Shown here: in pieces, positions 31,078 through 38,350 of the stretch
Numbering within the stretch: position 1 is the stretch's first letter
How the letters are laid out: each line of letters opens with the position of its first letter
IMG/VR virus record: IMGVR_UViG_3300048927_000038
Coordinates: 1-39,922 of that record
Direction: 5' to 3' (one strand)
Length of the DNA stretch: 39,922 bases
From: a virus
Program-made: the position numbers and the translations under genes
The notes under the pieces: generated by a model
Database searches by the model: none
What the model saw: the letters and a program-made list of their open reading frames with translations, nothing else
Told to the model about the DNA's origin: nothing

Positions 31078-31640
31078 CACTCACCCCCAGGTGAAGCCAC
31101 CTTAAATTCGATAACCCAGACCCATGGGTTGGACTGCCAGCCGTCTTCGCCATAGATGGACTTCCACAGATTTTCCCACACCTGAAAGCCATAAGTGGCA
31201 GGGCGGAAGTCGTAAAGACCACAGCCGATTTCTTTACAGATATCCCCAAGGGTAATGGCCTGCAATCGCTCAACTCGCACACCGGTAATTTCCAGCATTA
31301 GGCGACTGGCCCAGCGCGGCATATGAATTGATGGACGCCATCTTCCTTCTTCCGGCCAGTCTGCAGGTGGCGTAGCTCGGTAAGCCATATCGTGGCTATC
31401 TTGGTCAATGTTGTAGCGTGCCCAAGTCTCCCGCACCCAGATACGATCACCTGGTTTACCGTGTGGACTGTTTCTGTAATTTCCCGCCGATAACTCACCA
31501 GCCAATTCATTGCCGGACAGTTCGCACATTGCATCTCTATCAATGTGCGGGAACTTAACTGGCCGCCGCGTCTGCGTCTTGCCGCCGTCGAGGATGGCGC
31601 GCACCATCTCGCCGTTAAAAATCATTCCGCGCTCTTTCAT
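31077..31640 (-). CDS. ASCH-like phage protein
   Basis: 187 residues from ATG 31640 with GGGGGAAGC upstream, ATGA overlap with the zinc protein. '[24 protein letters not shown]', '[16 protein letters not shown]' and '[22 protein letters not shown]' are the conserved blocks of a prophage family with an ASCH (PUA-like) RNA-binding fold, often mislabelled morphogenetic. Its true role is not known; position in the early operon argues for a nucleic-acid function. Confidence 0.7.
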   Translation of the reverse strand: MKERGMIFNGEMVRAILDGGKTQTRRPVKFPHIDRDAMCELSGNELAGELSAGNYRNSPHGKPGDRIWVRETWARYNIDQDSHDMAYRATPPADWPEEGRWRPSIHMPRWASRLMLEITGVRVERLQAITLGDICKEIGCGLYDFRPATYGFQVWENLWKSIYGEDGWQSNPWVWVIEFKVASPGGE

Positions 31641-31831
31641 GCTTCCCCCTGGGCAGTCTTTAATGCCATTGCGAACTCGCTGCGGTGACGGTTTGCGCTC
31701 TGAAGTGCGCACTCAACACAGGTGCCATTCAGTACGTAGCGCTCCGCCTTATGACCATTCCGGCAGGCTTTGCCGGTGTAGAATCTGTTCAGGCCAGCCT
31801 TAGCGGCCTCCATTCTGGTGACGATTTTCAC
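31637..31831 (-). CDS. Small zinc-binding protein, 64 aa
   Basis: GTG start at 31831 with GAGGGG upstream (ATG 31813 is an alternative). 'KACRNGHKAERYVLNGTCVECA' supplies Cys23, His27, Cys38 and Cys41, a treble-clef-like zinc site common in tiny phage proteins. ATGA overlap with the next gene. Nucleic-acid binding is likely; no specific function known. Confidence 0.65.
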   Translation of the reverse strand: MKIVTRMEAAKAGLNRFYTGKACRNGHKAERYVLNGTCVECALQSANRHRSEFAMALKTAQGEA

Positions 31832-31912
31832 GAAAACGGCCCCTCGTTTGGTTATTGTTATCGGTAATTTTGTGCGATGGCCGAAAAAAGATCAACCATA
31901 TTCGGATCATTA

Positions 31913-31961
31913 TTACCTTAGAGGACTGAATAGATATGAAAAGACCGCCAGAAGGCGGTCT
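31913..31961 (-). terminator. Terminator downstream of cro, with partial operator
   Basis: AGACCGCC (31942-31949), loop AGAA, GGCGGTCT (31954-31961), followed on the minus strand by TTTTCATAT. Placed just after the cro-like gene, it resembles lambda tR1, limiting leftward transcription. TTACCTTAGAGGACT (31913-31927) is a half-operator, and TGAATAGATATGA (31927-31939) repeats a motif near the right attachment site. Confidence 0.65.
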
Positions 31962-31982
31962 GATGGGGGATTGAAAGAGGTT

Positions 31983-32213
31983 TTATTCGTAGAAGAAGAT
32001 AGCCAGTTCCGGCTTCGTTCTGACCCACCCGCGTTGCTTACATGCCTTAAATAGCCCATTCATCAATGTCTTACCGGGCATTTTCCGGCGACCTGTCAGA
32101 TGCGTCTGGATGTAGTGGCTGGTCGTTCCGGCCTCGTCAGCAAAGGCATTTCGCTCATCAGGAGTGAGTTGCAACCAGTGTTTTTTGAAGTCGAATTTTT
32201 CGTTCTCGCTCAT
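31983..32213 (-). CDS. Cro-like repressor, 76 aa
   Basis: 'LQLTPDERNAFADEAGTTSHYIQTHLTGRRKMPG' has the helix-turn-helix of Cro/YdaS-type proteins (about residues 18-45). It is divergent from the repressor gene across a 154-bp region with three operators. It would turn off repressor synthesis and lower early transcription during lytic growth. RBS is weak (AGG 10 bp upstream). Confidence 0.78.
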   Translation of the reverse strand: MSENEKFDFKKHWLQLTPDERNAFADEAGTTSHYIQTHLTGRRKMPGKTLMNGLFKACKQRGWVRTKPELAIFFYE

Positions 32214-32249
32214 AGCTATTGCCTGATATTAATTTCAGATAACAAATAT

Positions 32250-32312
32250 TCACCCAGAAGGTAATAAAAATCAAGGTTTGTTACCCGTGAGGTGCATTTA
32301 CCTGTGGGGTAA
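32250..32312. promoter_or_regulatory. Immunity control region with three operators
   Basis: TCACCCAGAAGGTAA (32250-32264), TTACCCGTGAGGTGC (32281-32295) and TTACCTGTGGGGTAA (32298-32312) lie between cro and the repressor gene. On the minus strand TTGATT (32270-32275) is a possible cro -35, placing the first site between -35 and -10. The other two sit at the repressor-side promoter. Three unequal operators mirror lambda OR. Two sites have one poor base pair, which could set binding order. Confidence 0.78.
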
Positions 32313-32367
32313 ATTCGCTTTTAATTGGCACACTAACTAATTCATATATGAGGCGATTCACCAGAGC

Positions 32368-32958
32368 ATGAAAAGTATTCAGGATATCCGCAGGCAGAAC
32401 ATTAACGATATCATCGACCGTGACTTTAACGGGGTGCAGACTCGTCTGGCGGAAAAACTGGGAACTCAGGCCAACCTGGTGAACCGCTGGGCCCGCGGGC
32501 AGAAGGTTGTCGGCGACACGGTAGCGCGAAAGATTGAGAAGGCGGCAAACAAGCCGTCGAACTGGCTTGACGTCGACCACTCACTATCTGCTATTGCCAT
32601 CCCCCAGGAGGAGATCACCCCTTCAGATATCGGCCAGCTGGCGGCGCATAATCTCGAGGCGTGGATGCAGAACAACCGCGACCTGTCGTCGCAGGGTAAA
32701 CTGTCGAAAGCGTCCGGCGTTGCCCAGGCGACAATCAACCGCATGCTGAACAATGAGGTTAGCGTTTCTATCTCCACCCTGGAGTCGATCGCCAGCGCGT
32801 TCGGGCGCCGCGGCTATGAACTGCTCATCCATCCCCGCGACCCGGCGACCATCCATTACGACAGGGCCCGCTACGCATTGTTACCTGAGAGCGAGAAAAG
32901 CAAGATCGAGAGTTACGTCGATTTCGTGATTGTGCAGAACGGTAAATCGCAAGAGTAA
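32368..32958 (+). CDS. Prophage repressor with two HTH regions and no S24 peptidase domain
   Basis: 196 residues. HTH1 at about 25-46 (TRLAEKLGTQANLVNRWARG), HTH2 at about 109-131 (GKLSKASGVAQATINRMLNN). The C-terminal 45 residues do not resemble the LexA/CI self-cleaving domain, and no Ala-Gly cleavage plus Ser/Lys pattern is visible. It maintains lysogeny, presumably through the TTACC-N5-GGTAA sites. Because RecA-driven self-cleavage looks impossible, induction should need another factor. Start follows a weak RBS; a terminator follows. Confidence 0.82.
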   Translation: MKSIQDIRRQNINDIIDRDFNGVQTRLAEKLGTQANLVNRWARGQKVVGDTVARKIEKAANKPSNWLDVDHSLSAIAIPQEEITPSDIGQLAAHNLEAWMQNNRDLSSQGKLSKASGVAQATINRMLNNEVSVSISTLESIASAFGRRGYELLIHPRDPATIHYDRARYALLPESEKSKIESYVDFVIVQNGKSQE

Positions 32959-32978
32959 AACCATACATTTCAGACACT

Positions 32979-33003
32979 AAGCCGCCATTGAGCGGCTTTT
33001 TTA
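32979..33003 (+). terminator. Intrinsic terminator of the repressor gene
   Basis: AAGCCGC (32979-32985) pairs with GCGGCTT (32992-32998) around CATTGA, followed by a T-run to 33002. It insulates the rightward early promoter that follows. Confidence 0.85.
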
Positions 33004-33015
33004 TTGCCCATAAGA

Positions 33016-33092
33016 TTACCTCACGGGTAATTTTTTATAATCATACCTATTGACATCAAACCACATAAGGATAATTATTACCTCAACGGTAA
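33016..33092 (+). promoter_or_regulatory. Rightward early promoter with two operators
   Basis: TTGACA (33050-33055) and a -10 in GATAATTAT (TAATTA at 33072-33077, 16-bp spacer). TTACCTCACGGGTAA (33016-33030) lies upstream and TTACCTCAACGGTAA (33078-33092) directly at the start site; an extra half-site GGTAA is at 33099-33103. This is the pL-like promoter for the recombination operon and should be tightly repressed in the lysogen. Confidence 0.8.
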
Positions 33093-33109
33093 CACTGAGG
33101 TAATGAATT

Positions 33110-33259
33110 ATGCAGTGGAAAATCATCAATGGTTGGTACTGCGTTACGGCGTGCGGGCTGATGAGCACCAAGTGCCGCACTCTGCAAGAGGCCATGAGCT
33201 GGGCTTTCGTGACCAAGCTGGCGGCAAAAACTGAAATGGATATGGGGGTGAGCAAGTGA
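33110..33259 (+). CDS. 49-aa early leader protein
   Basis: ATG 33110, stop 33257-33259, overlapping the GTG of the next gene. It begins MQWKIINGWYCVTACGLMST and ends with Lys/Met-rich residues. First gene after the early promoter, in the position where other phages have short host-takeover proteins. It was too short for routine ORF listing. No function recognised. Confidence 0.6.
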   Translation: MQWKIINGWYCVTACGLMSTKCRTLQEAMSWAFVTKLAAKTEMDMGVSK

Positions 33260-34323
33260 GTGAATTAGCAATCATCGAAATCGCGCCGGACCTGGCGCCA
33301 AGCATTTACGTTGAAAACGGGCTGGATAAGTTCCTTGAGCAAATCCGTGAAGGCGTCAACGAAGTTCCTGACCTGAGCACTGCTAAAGGCCGCGCCCGTA
33401 TCGCATCCCTGGCCGCCCAGGTATCACGCAGCAAGACGGCAGTTGAAAAGCCAGGCCGTGATTACCTGAAGCGCCTGAAGGAGCAACCGAAAGTGGTTGA
33501 AGCAGAACTGCGCCGCTTCGTAACCGAATGCGATCAGCTTCGCGATGAAGTACGCCGCCCACTTACTGAATGGGAAGACGCGGAAAAGGCGCGCACCGAA
33601 GCTCTGCAGAAACGCCTTGTGGATTTGCGCGCACTGGCTGAGGTGATCGACACCGCCGGTAACTACCTGCCATCTGCCGATATTCAGGCTCGCATTCAGG
33701 AGGCTAAATCCGTGGTGCTGGATGAAAGCTGGCAGGAACGCGCAGCAGAGGCGGGCGTGGCTAAAGATTCAACCATTCAGCAGCTGGAAGCGTCACTGGC
33801 AGTGGCACAAAAGCGCGAGCACGAAGCCGCTGAGCTGGAACGTCTTCGCAAAGAAGCTGAAGAAAAAGCACGCCTTGAGCGTGAAGAAACCATCCGTCGA
33901 GAAGCTGCTGAAAAGGCCAAGCGTGATGCAGAAGCAAAAGCAAAGGCTGAACTCGAAGCCGCAGCACTCCGTGAAGCTGAAGCCCGAGCTGCAACAGAAC
34001 GAGCAGAGCGCGAAAAAATTGAAGCCCAGCAGAAAGCAGAGCGTGAAGCAAAAGCTGCTGCGGAAAAAGCTGAGCAGCAAAAGAAAGATGCTATCGCAGC
34101 TGAGCGCCGCCGTCAGGAAGAATTGGAAGCTGCACGCCTAGCAGAACAAAAACGAATCGCAGACGAAGACGCGCGGCGCGCTGCTGACAAAGAGCACCGC
34201 CGCAACATCAATCGCCAGGTTATTGCTGACCTTGTAGCGCAAGGGATTCCAACTGAGTGGGCTGAAAAATGCCTGGTGTCTTTCGCTTCCGGAAAAGTTT
34301 CCGGCCAGACGATTAAATACTGA
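33256..34323 (+). CDS. Long coiled-coil early protein, 355 aa
   Basis: GTG start at 33256 with GGGGGTGA upstream. The N-terminal 120 residues are a folded domain (STAKGRARIASLAAQVSRSK). Residues about 180-315 are an uninterrupted Ala/Glu/Lys/Arg repeat typical of a TolA-like coiled coil. The C-terminus has a small domain (RRNINRQVIADLVAQGIPTE) seen in phage recombination operons. It precedes RecE/RecT-like genes and may bridge or regulate them; function not proven. Confidence 0.7.
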   Translation: MSELAIIEIAPDLAPSIYVENGLDKFLEQIREGVNEVPDLSTAKGRARIASLAAQVSRSKTAVEKPGRDYLKRLKEQPKVVEAELRRFVTECDQLRDEVRRPLTEWEDAEKARTEALQKRLVDLRALAEVIDTAGNYLPSADIQARIQEAKSVVLDESWQERAAEAGVAKDSTIQQLEASLAVAQKREHEAAELERLRKEAEEKARLEREETIRREAAEKAKRDAEAKAKAELEAAALREAEARAATERAEREKIEAQQKAEREAKAAAEKAEQQKKDAIAAERRRQEELEAARLAEQKRIADEDARRAADKEHRRNINRQVIADLVAQGIPTEWAEKCLVSFASGKVSGQTIKY

Positions 34324-34330
34324 GGTGGGT

Positions 34331-34630
34331 ATGAACATCCAGCAGATTAATAACCTGAAAAAAATCATGACCAGCATCGACAGCGACTACCAGCTGAGCC
34401 AGTTGCACTACGAGCGCCAGGTAGAGCTGATCGACGCTATCAAGTACCACCAGCTGCAGAAACCATTCTACGAGCTGGAGCGAAAAGGCGTTCGTACGGA
34501 GATTCTGGAAGAGCTGATGATGAGCCCGGAATTCGAAGAGGCACTCGCAGCGTACCAGGCCGCACTGACCAGCATCATCGCGAAGTGGGATCTGGCTGAC
34601 CAGCTGGACACGGCGAGGAATGCGGCATGA
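34331..34630 (+). CDS. Uncharacterised early protein, 99 aa
   Basis: ATG 34331 with GAGGTGGG upstream. An acidic, helical protein (MNIQQINNLKKIMTSIDSDY...EILEELMMSPEFEEALAAYQ). Its stop overlaps the RecE-like start as ATGA. No domain recognised; probably an accessory of the recombination pair. Confidence 0.55.
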   Translation: MNIQQINNLKKIMTSIDSDYQLSQLHYERQVELIDAIKYHQLQKPFYELERKGVRTEILEELMMSPEFEEALAAYQAALTSIIAKWDLADQLDTARNAA

Positions 34631-35448
34631 ACCCTGGGATTTACTTCGACATCAGCAACGAGGACTACCACGCCGGTGACGGCGTGAGTAAGTCGCAGCT
34701 GGATATGGTTGCGCTTAGCCCGGCCCTGCTGCAGTGGCAGAAATCAGCACCGGTCGACACCGAAAAGCTGAAGGCGCTGGACATGGGTACCGCCCTGCAC
34801 TGCCTTCTGCTGGAGCCGGAAGAATTCGATAAGCGTTTTATCGTGGCGCCGCAGTTCAACCGCCGCACGACAGCCGGAAAAGAGGATGAAGCTGCGTTCC
34901 TGAATGATGTTGCGGGAATGGGCATGACGGTTATGGATGCAGAGCTGGGGCGTAAGCTGCAACTGATGCGCGACAGCGCGATGGCTCACCCTGCGGCACG
35001 ATGGTTGTTGGAAGCGGAAGGATTCTGTGAAGCATCACACTACTGGACGGATCCGGAGACTGGCGAACTGTGTCGCATTCGACCGGATAAACGCCTGAAG
35101 TATCACCCTGTGCTGCTGGACGTGAAAAAAGTGGCAGACATGGAGCGGTTCTCCCGCCACATCGAGGAATTCCGTTACCACGTTCAGGACGCCATGTACC
35201 GCGAAGGTGCGCAGCAGACCACCGGTGAGCCGCACGGATTCTTTTTCCTGGCAGTTAGCGAAACCATCGACTGCGGCCGCTACCAAGTACGCGTATTCGA
35301 GTTGGATGCGCCGGACGTAGACGCCGGGCATGCACTGTTCCGCCGGGATCTGAATACCTACCACCAGTGCCGGGAGTCGGGCGACTGGGGTGGATTTGAA
35401 ATTATTAAACGCCCTGAGTGGGCACGCAAACAGGATATGTACGTATGA
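34627..35448 (+). CDS. RecE-like (exonuclease VIII) 5'-3' dsDNA exonuclease
   Basis: 273 residues, corresponding to the RecE C-terminal nuclease domain. 'MGTALHCLLLEPEEF' (His58), 'CRIRPDKRL' (Asp154), 'VLLDVKKV' (Asp165-x-Lys167) and 'YHVQDAMY' (Gln187) give the complete PD-(D/E)XK catalytic set. It should resect linear DNA for the RecT protein encoded next (4-bp overlap). Confidence 0.85.
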   Translation: MNPGIYFDISNEDYHAGDGVSKSQLDMVALSPALLQWQKSAPVDTEKLKALDMGTALHCLLLEPEEFDKRFIVAPQFNRRTTAGKEDEAAFLNDVAGMGMTVMDAELGRKLQLMRDSAMAHPAARWLLEAEGFCEASHYWTDPETGELCRIRPDKRLKYHPVLLDVKKVADMERFSRHIEEFRYHVQDAMYREGAQQTTGEPHGFFFLAVSETIDCGRYQVRVFELDAPDVDAGHALFRRDLNTYHQCRESGDWGGFEIIKRPEWARKQDMYV

Positions 35449-36326
35449 GCAACGACATCGCAATCACATCGCAGCCTGGCGCTACTGTTGGCACCGCTGC
35501 GGCAATCTTCAGCCCTGAAGGTATGGACCGCCTGGTGCGCTTCGCAACCCTGATGGCTGACAGTAAGGCCACTGTTCCTGCACACCTGGCAGGTAAGCCT
35601 GCTGACTGCCTGGCTGTGACAATGCAGGCAGCGCAGTGGGGAATGAACCCGTTCGCCGTGGCGCAGAAAACTCACGTTGTTAACGGCACGCTTGGCTATG
35701 AAGCACAGCTGGTTAACGCGGTTGTGTCTTCCTCCAATTTACTGGCAACCCGCCTGAATTATCGCTGGGATGGTGACTGGTCTCGCGTCAGCGGGAAAAC
35801 CGATAAGTCGCCAAACCTGACCGTAACCGTGTGGGCGACCATCAAAGGGGAATCAGAGCCGCGGGAGTTGACGATCAGCATGGCACAGGCCGGTGTGCGC
35901 AACTCCCCTCTCTGGGAGCAGGACCCACGTCAGCAGCTCGCTTACCTGTGCGTGAAGCGCTGGGCGAGACTGAATGCTCCAGACGTCCTGCTTGGCGTGT
36001 ACACCCCTGACGAATTACAGGAGACGGCACCTCGCGTTGAGCGTGATATCACGCCGACACCAGCCACCGCCTCAGGCATGAACAAGCTGATCAACTCCAA
36101 GCCTGAGCAGCACCAGGAAGAGAAGCCAAAGAGCAGCGATGACCGCGACCCGGAAGAGATTCTGTGCGCTTTCACTGACGCAGCGATGGGCTACAACACG
36201 CTGAAGGACCTGGACAACGCATACAAATACGTTGCCAAAAAACTCGCTAACGATGATGACCGTCTGGCTAAAGCCACAGACGTTTACACCATCCGCCGCG
36301 ATGAGTTGAACGAAGTCCCTATGTAA
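35445..36326 (+). CDS. RecT-like single-strand annealing protein
   Basis: 293 residues starting MSNDIAITSQPG (ATGA overlap with the exonuclease). 'FATLMADSKATVPAHLAGKPADCLAV' and 'AAQWGMNPFAVAQKTHVVNGTLGYEAQL' are RecT-family core stretches. The C-terminal tail is acidic and variable (EQHQEEKPKSSDDRDPEE), as in proteins that bind host SSB or RecE. An inverted repeat with GTGGCG/CGCCAC (36335-36352) follows the stop. Confidence 0.87.
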   Translation: MSNDIAITSQPGATVGTAAAIFSPEGMDRLVRFATLMADSKATVPAHLAGKPADCLAVTMQAAQWGMNPFAVAQKTHVVNGTLGYEAQLVNAVVSSSNLLATRLNYRWDGDWSRVSGKTDKSPNLTVTVWATIKGESEPRELTISMAQAGVRNSPLWEQDPRQQLAYLCVKRWARLNAPDVLLGVYTPDELQETAPRVERDITPTPATASGMNKLINSKPEQHQEEKPKSSDDRDPEEILCAFTDAAMGYNTLKDLDNAYKYVAKKLANDDDRLAKATDVYTIRRDELNEVPM

Positions 36327-36375
36327 TCACCACCGTGGCGCCACGGCGCCACACCTGCAACCAAGAGAGGTATTT

Positions 36376-36624
36376 ATGAAAGGTGCATTTGGTAAGAAGG
36401 AACTCCTGGCGGTGGTGCCACTGTCATGGAGCACGATTGACCGCCTGGAGCAGGCCGGAGAATTCCCGTCCCGTTTCTGGATCACCGATCGCCGCTGCGC
36501 GTGGGACCAGAGCGAAGTTGAAGCCTGGCTGGATAAACGTAAGGCGGCAAGCCCGGCGACGTTCACCGGAAAAAAGCCGCCAGTTGACCGCCGCGTGTAT
36601 CGCCCAGTGAGTGCAGCAGCATGA
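36376..36624 (+). CDS. AlpA/excisionase-like HTH protein
   Basis: 82 residues with RBS AAGAGAGG. 'MKGAFGKKELLAVVPLSWSTIDRLEQAGEFPSRFW' is a MerR/AlpA-like winged HTH, followed by 'WDQSEVEAWLDKRKA'. Such proteins act as recombination directionality factors for tyrosine integrases of P4-type. It may promote excision from guaA, although a regulatory role is also possible. Confidence 0.72.
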   Translation: MKGAFGKKELLAVVPLSWSTIDRLEQAGEFPSRFWITDRRCAWDQSEVEAWLDKRKAASPATFTGKKPPVDRRVYRPVSAAA

Positions 36625-36719
36625 AGGCGCTCGGAAGGCATATCGACAGATGGTCAGAGGTGTATCTGTGCCTGACCATAGTGGCCTACCTGATGTGGGT
36701 AACGTCAGTAATCAGTTAA
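36621..36719 (+). CDS. 32-residue single-TM peptide
   Basis: ATG 36621 overlaps the upstream stop as ATGA; stop at 36717-36719. A basic amphipathic N-terminus (MKALGRHIDRWSEVY) is followed by a hydrophobic segment (LCLTIVAYLMWVTSVIS). Translation is supported by the coupling; function unknown. Confidence 0.5.
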   Translation: MKALGRHIDRWSEVYLCLTIVAYLMWVTSVIS

Positions 36720-36733
36720 GAGGTCTGGATCAA

Positions 36734-37030
36734 ATGAAAAAGACGAAGCTTGATCGCTATCACGAAGACTACGTCTCGCAGCGCCGTATTGAAAGAGTGG
36801 TGGCAGTAACGCCTGAAGCGATGGAGATCGAAAGCCGGGCTATTGCGCGCGAGCGCCTGGGACATTACAGAATAGCGGCCCGTCTCTGGCTCCAGTGCCT
36901 TGATGCAGCTGTTGGCGAAGTAGAGCGTGCCCGCATCGCGGTGCGCCGCCAGCAGTGCATCACCAAAGGGAACCGCACCCCGCACCTGGACTACAGCGGG
37001 ATCGGATGTCGCGGGGTGGTTTATGACTAA
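36734..37030 (+). CDS. ANR/PerC-like regulator, 98 aa
   Basis: Start at ATG 36734 with AAGAGG about 10 bp upstream; the frame opens earlier across the 32-residue gene but without an RBS. 'IARERLGHYRIAARLWLQCLD' and 'ARIAVRRQQC' fit the ANR/PerC family of small phage-borne regulators that act on AraC-type activators or H-NS. The family fit is partial, so this is tentative. Confidence 0.55.
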   Translation: MKKTKLDRYHEDYVSQRRIERVVAVTPEAMEIESRAIARERLGHYRIAARLWLQCLDAAVGEVERARIAVRRQQCITKGNRTPHLDYSGIGCRGVVYD

Positions 37031-37181
37031 TCCACACGACAATATCCGAGTCGGCAGTATCACGCTGGTTTATTCATCTCTGCGCCGCGGGTGGTTGGCA
37101 CCCGGCGGCCAGGTTATCAGAAACCCATTGAAGGCTCAGCACTTGGCTGAGCTGATGAACAGCAAGAAGGTGGCGGCATGA
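37023..37181 (+). CDS. Small early protein, 52 aa
   Basis: ATG 37023 with GGGGTGG upstream, overlapping the previous stop by 8 bp and the methyltransferase start by 4 bp. 'VGSITLVYSSLRRGWLAPGGQVIRNPLKAQHLAE' looks like a compact beta fold of the kind found in tiny phage early proteins. No function known. Confidence 0.5.
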   Translation: MTNPHDNIRVGSITLVYSSLRRGWLAPGGQVIRNPLKAQHLAELMNSKKVAA

Positions 37182-37825
37182 CCGGAAAATACACTCTCAT
37201 TTACGCAGACCCGCCTTGGGTTTACCGTGACAAAGCAGCAGACGGGAACCGAGGCGCAGGCTTCAAGTATCCGGTCATGAACGTGCTGGATATCTGCCGC
37301 CTTCCTGTGTGGGACCTGGCTGCAGAAGATTGCCTGCTTGCGATGTGGTGGGTTCCGACTCAGCCGGTCGAGGCACTGAAGGTTGTGGAAGCGTGGGGAT
37401 TCAAACTGATGACCATGAAGGGATTCACTTGGCACAAGACGAACAAGCACAAAGGCAACAGCGCGATCGGCATGGGGCACATGACCAGGGCGAACAGCGA
37501 AGACTGCCTTTTTGCGGTACGCGGGAAACTGCCGCAGCGCATGGATGCTTCTATCTGCCAGCACGTTACGGCGCCACGCCTGGAGAACTCGCGCAAGCCT
37601 GACGCGATAAGGGAGAAGTTGGTGCAGTTGCTGGGCGATGTGCCGCGCATTGAGCTTTTCGCCCGCCAGTCGTCACATGGCTTTGACGTATGGGGAAATC
37701 AGTGCGAAGGCCAGGCAGTTCAGTTACACCCTGGCTACGCGCTGGATATCGCCGGTATGACGCGGGCATTCGGTAATGCACCGCTTTCACCAACAGACAA
37801 TCAGGGTCGGGAGCGTGCAGCATGA
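37178..37825 (+). CDS. MT-A70 family N6-adenine DNA methyltransferase
   Basis: 215 residues. 'YTLIYADPPWVY' holds the catalytic DPPW motif (Asp11-Trp14); 'FTWHKTNKHKGNSAIGMGHMTRANSEDCLFAVRG' and 'PDAIREKLVQLLGD' are conserved MT-A70 blocks. Likely an orphan methylase that protects phage DNA or alters regulation. No cognate restriction gene is present. 4-bp overlaps on both sides. Confidence 0.85.
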   Translation: MTGKYTLIYADPPWVYRDKAADGNRGAGFKYPVMNVLDICRLPVWDLAAEDCLLAMWWVPTQPVEALKVVEAWGFKLMTMKGFTWHKTNKHKGNSAIGMGHMTRANSEDCLFAVRGKLPQRMDASICQHVTAPRLENSRKPDAIREKLVQLLGDVPRIELFARQSSHGFDVWGNQCEGQAVQLHPGYALDIAGMTRAFGNAPLSPTDNQGRERAA

Positions 37826-38346
37826 AGCTTATTGATACATTGGTTGATGAATTACCGAAGCGCGGTGGCTGGCCAGGCGCTATCCCTGTGCTGGTTCAGA
37901 ATAGCAGTGGCTACGTTTATCAGGCAGGTGGTGGTGAGTACATCTACAGACTCGAACTGGCTGATGACTGGATGGATGCAGAAGTTACCTGCGAAAAGTA
38001 TTTTTCTGCACTAAGAGCATTGAAGCCTGTATGGGATGGCAATGGTTTTCCGCCGGTGGGCGTTGAATGCGAAATGTCTTACGCAGGTGATGAGTGGCAT
38101 AAGTGTGTGATTATCGCCAAAGGTGAAGAGCAGATTATTTACCAGACCCAGGGATGTCGTGAGTTTTCTGGTCATCGAAATAATTACAAATTCCGCCCTA
38201 TTCGTTCAGAAGCAGATAAGAAGCGTGATGCAGCGATAAGCGCCATCGATGCATCTTGCTTATTGGTAAGGGATGCCAGCAAGACAGCAGAAGCAATTTA
38301 TGACGCTATAGCTGCTGGTGACATCCCGGGCGTTAAGATTGAATAA
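37822..38346 (+). CDS. Uncharacterised phage protein, 174 aa
   Basis: 'LVDELPKRGGWPGAIPVLVQNSSGYVYQAG' opens a family of frequent accessory phage proteins with repeated small beta modules. 'WDGNGFPPVGVECEM' and 'CREFSGHRNNYKFRPIRSEADKKRDAAI' are recurrent pieces. Last gene of the rightward operon, convergent with the integrase 4 bp away; no terminator is visible between them, so transcripts may overlap. Function unknown. Confidence 0.6.
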   Translation: MKLIDTLVDELPKRGGWPGAIPVLVQNSSGYVYQAGGGEYIYRLELADDWMDAEVTCEKYFSALRALKPVWDGNGFPPVGVECEMSYAGDEWHKCVIIAKGEEQIIYQTQGCREFSGHRNNYKFRPIRSEADKKRDAAISAIDASCLLVRDASKTAEAIYDAIAAGDIPGVKIE

Positions 38347-38350
38347 CCGC

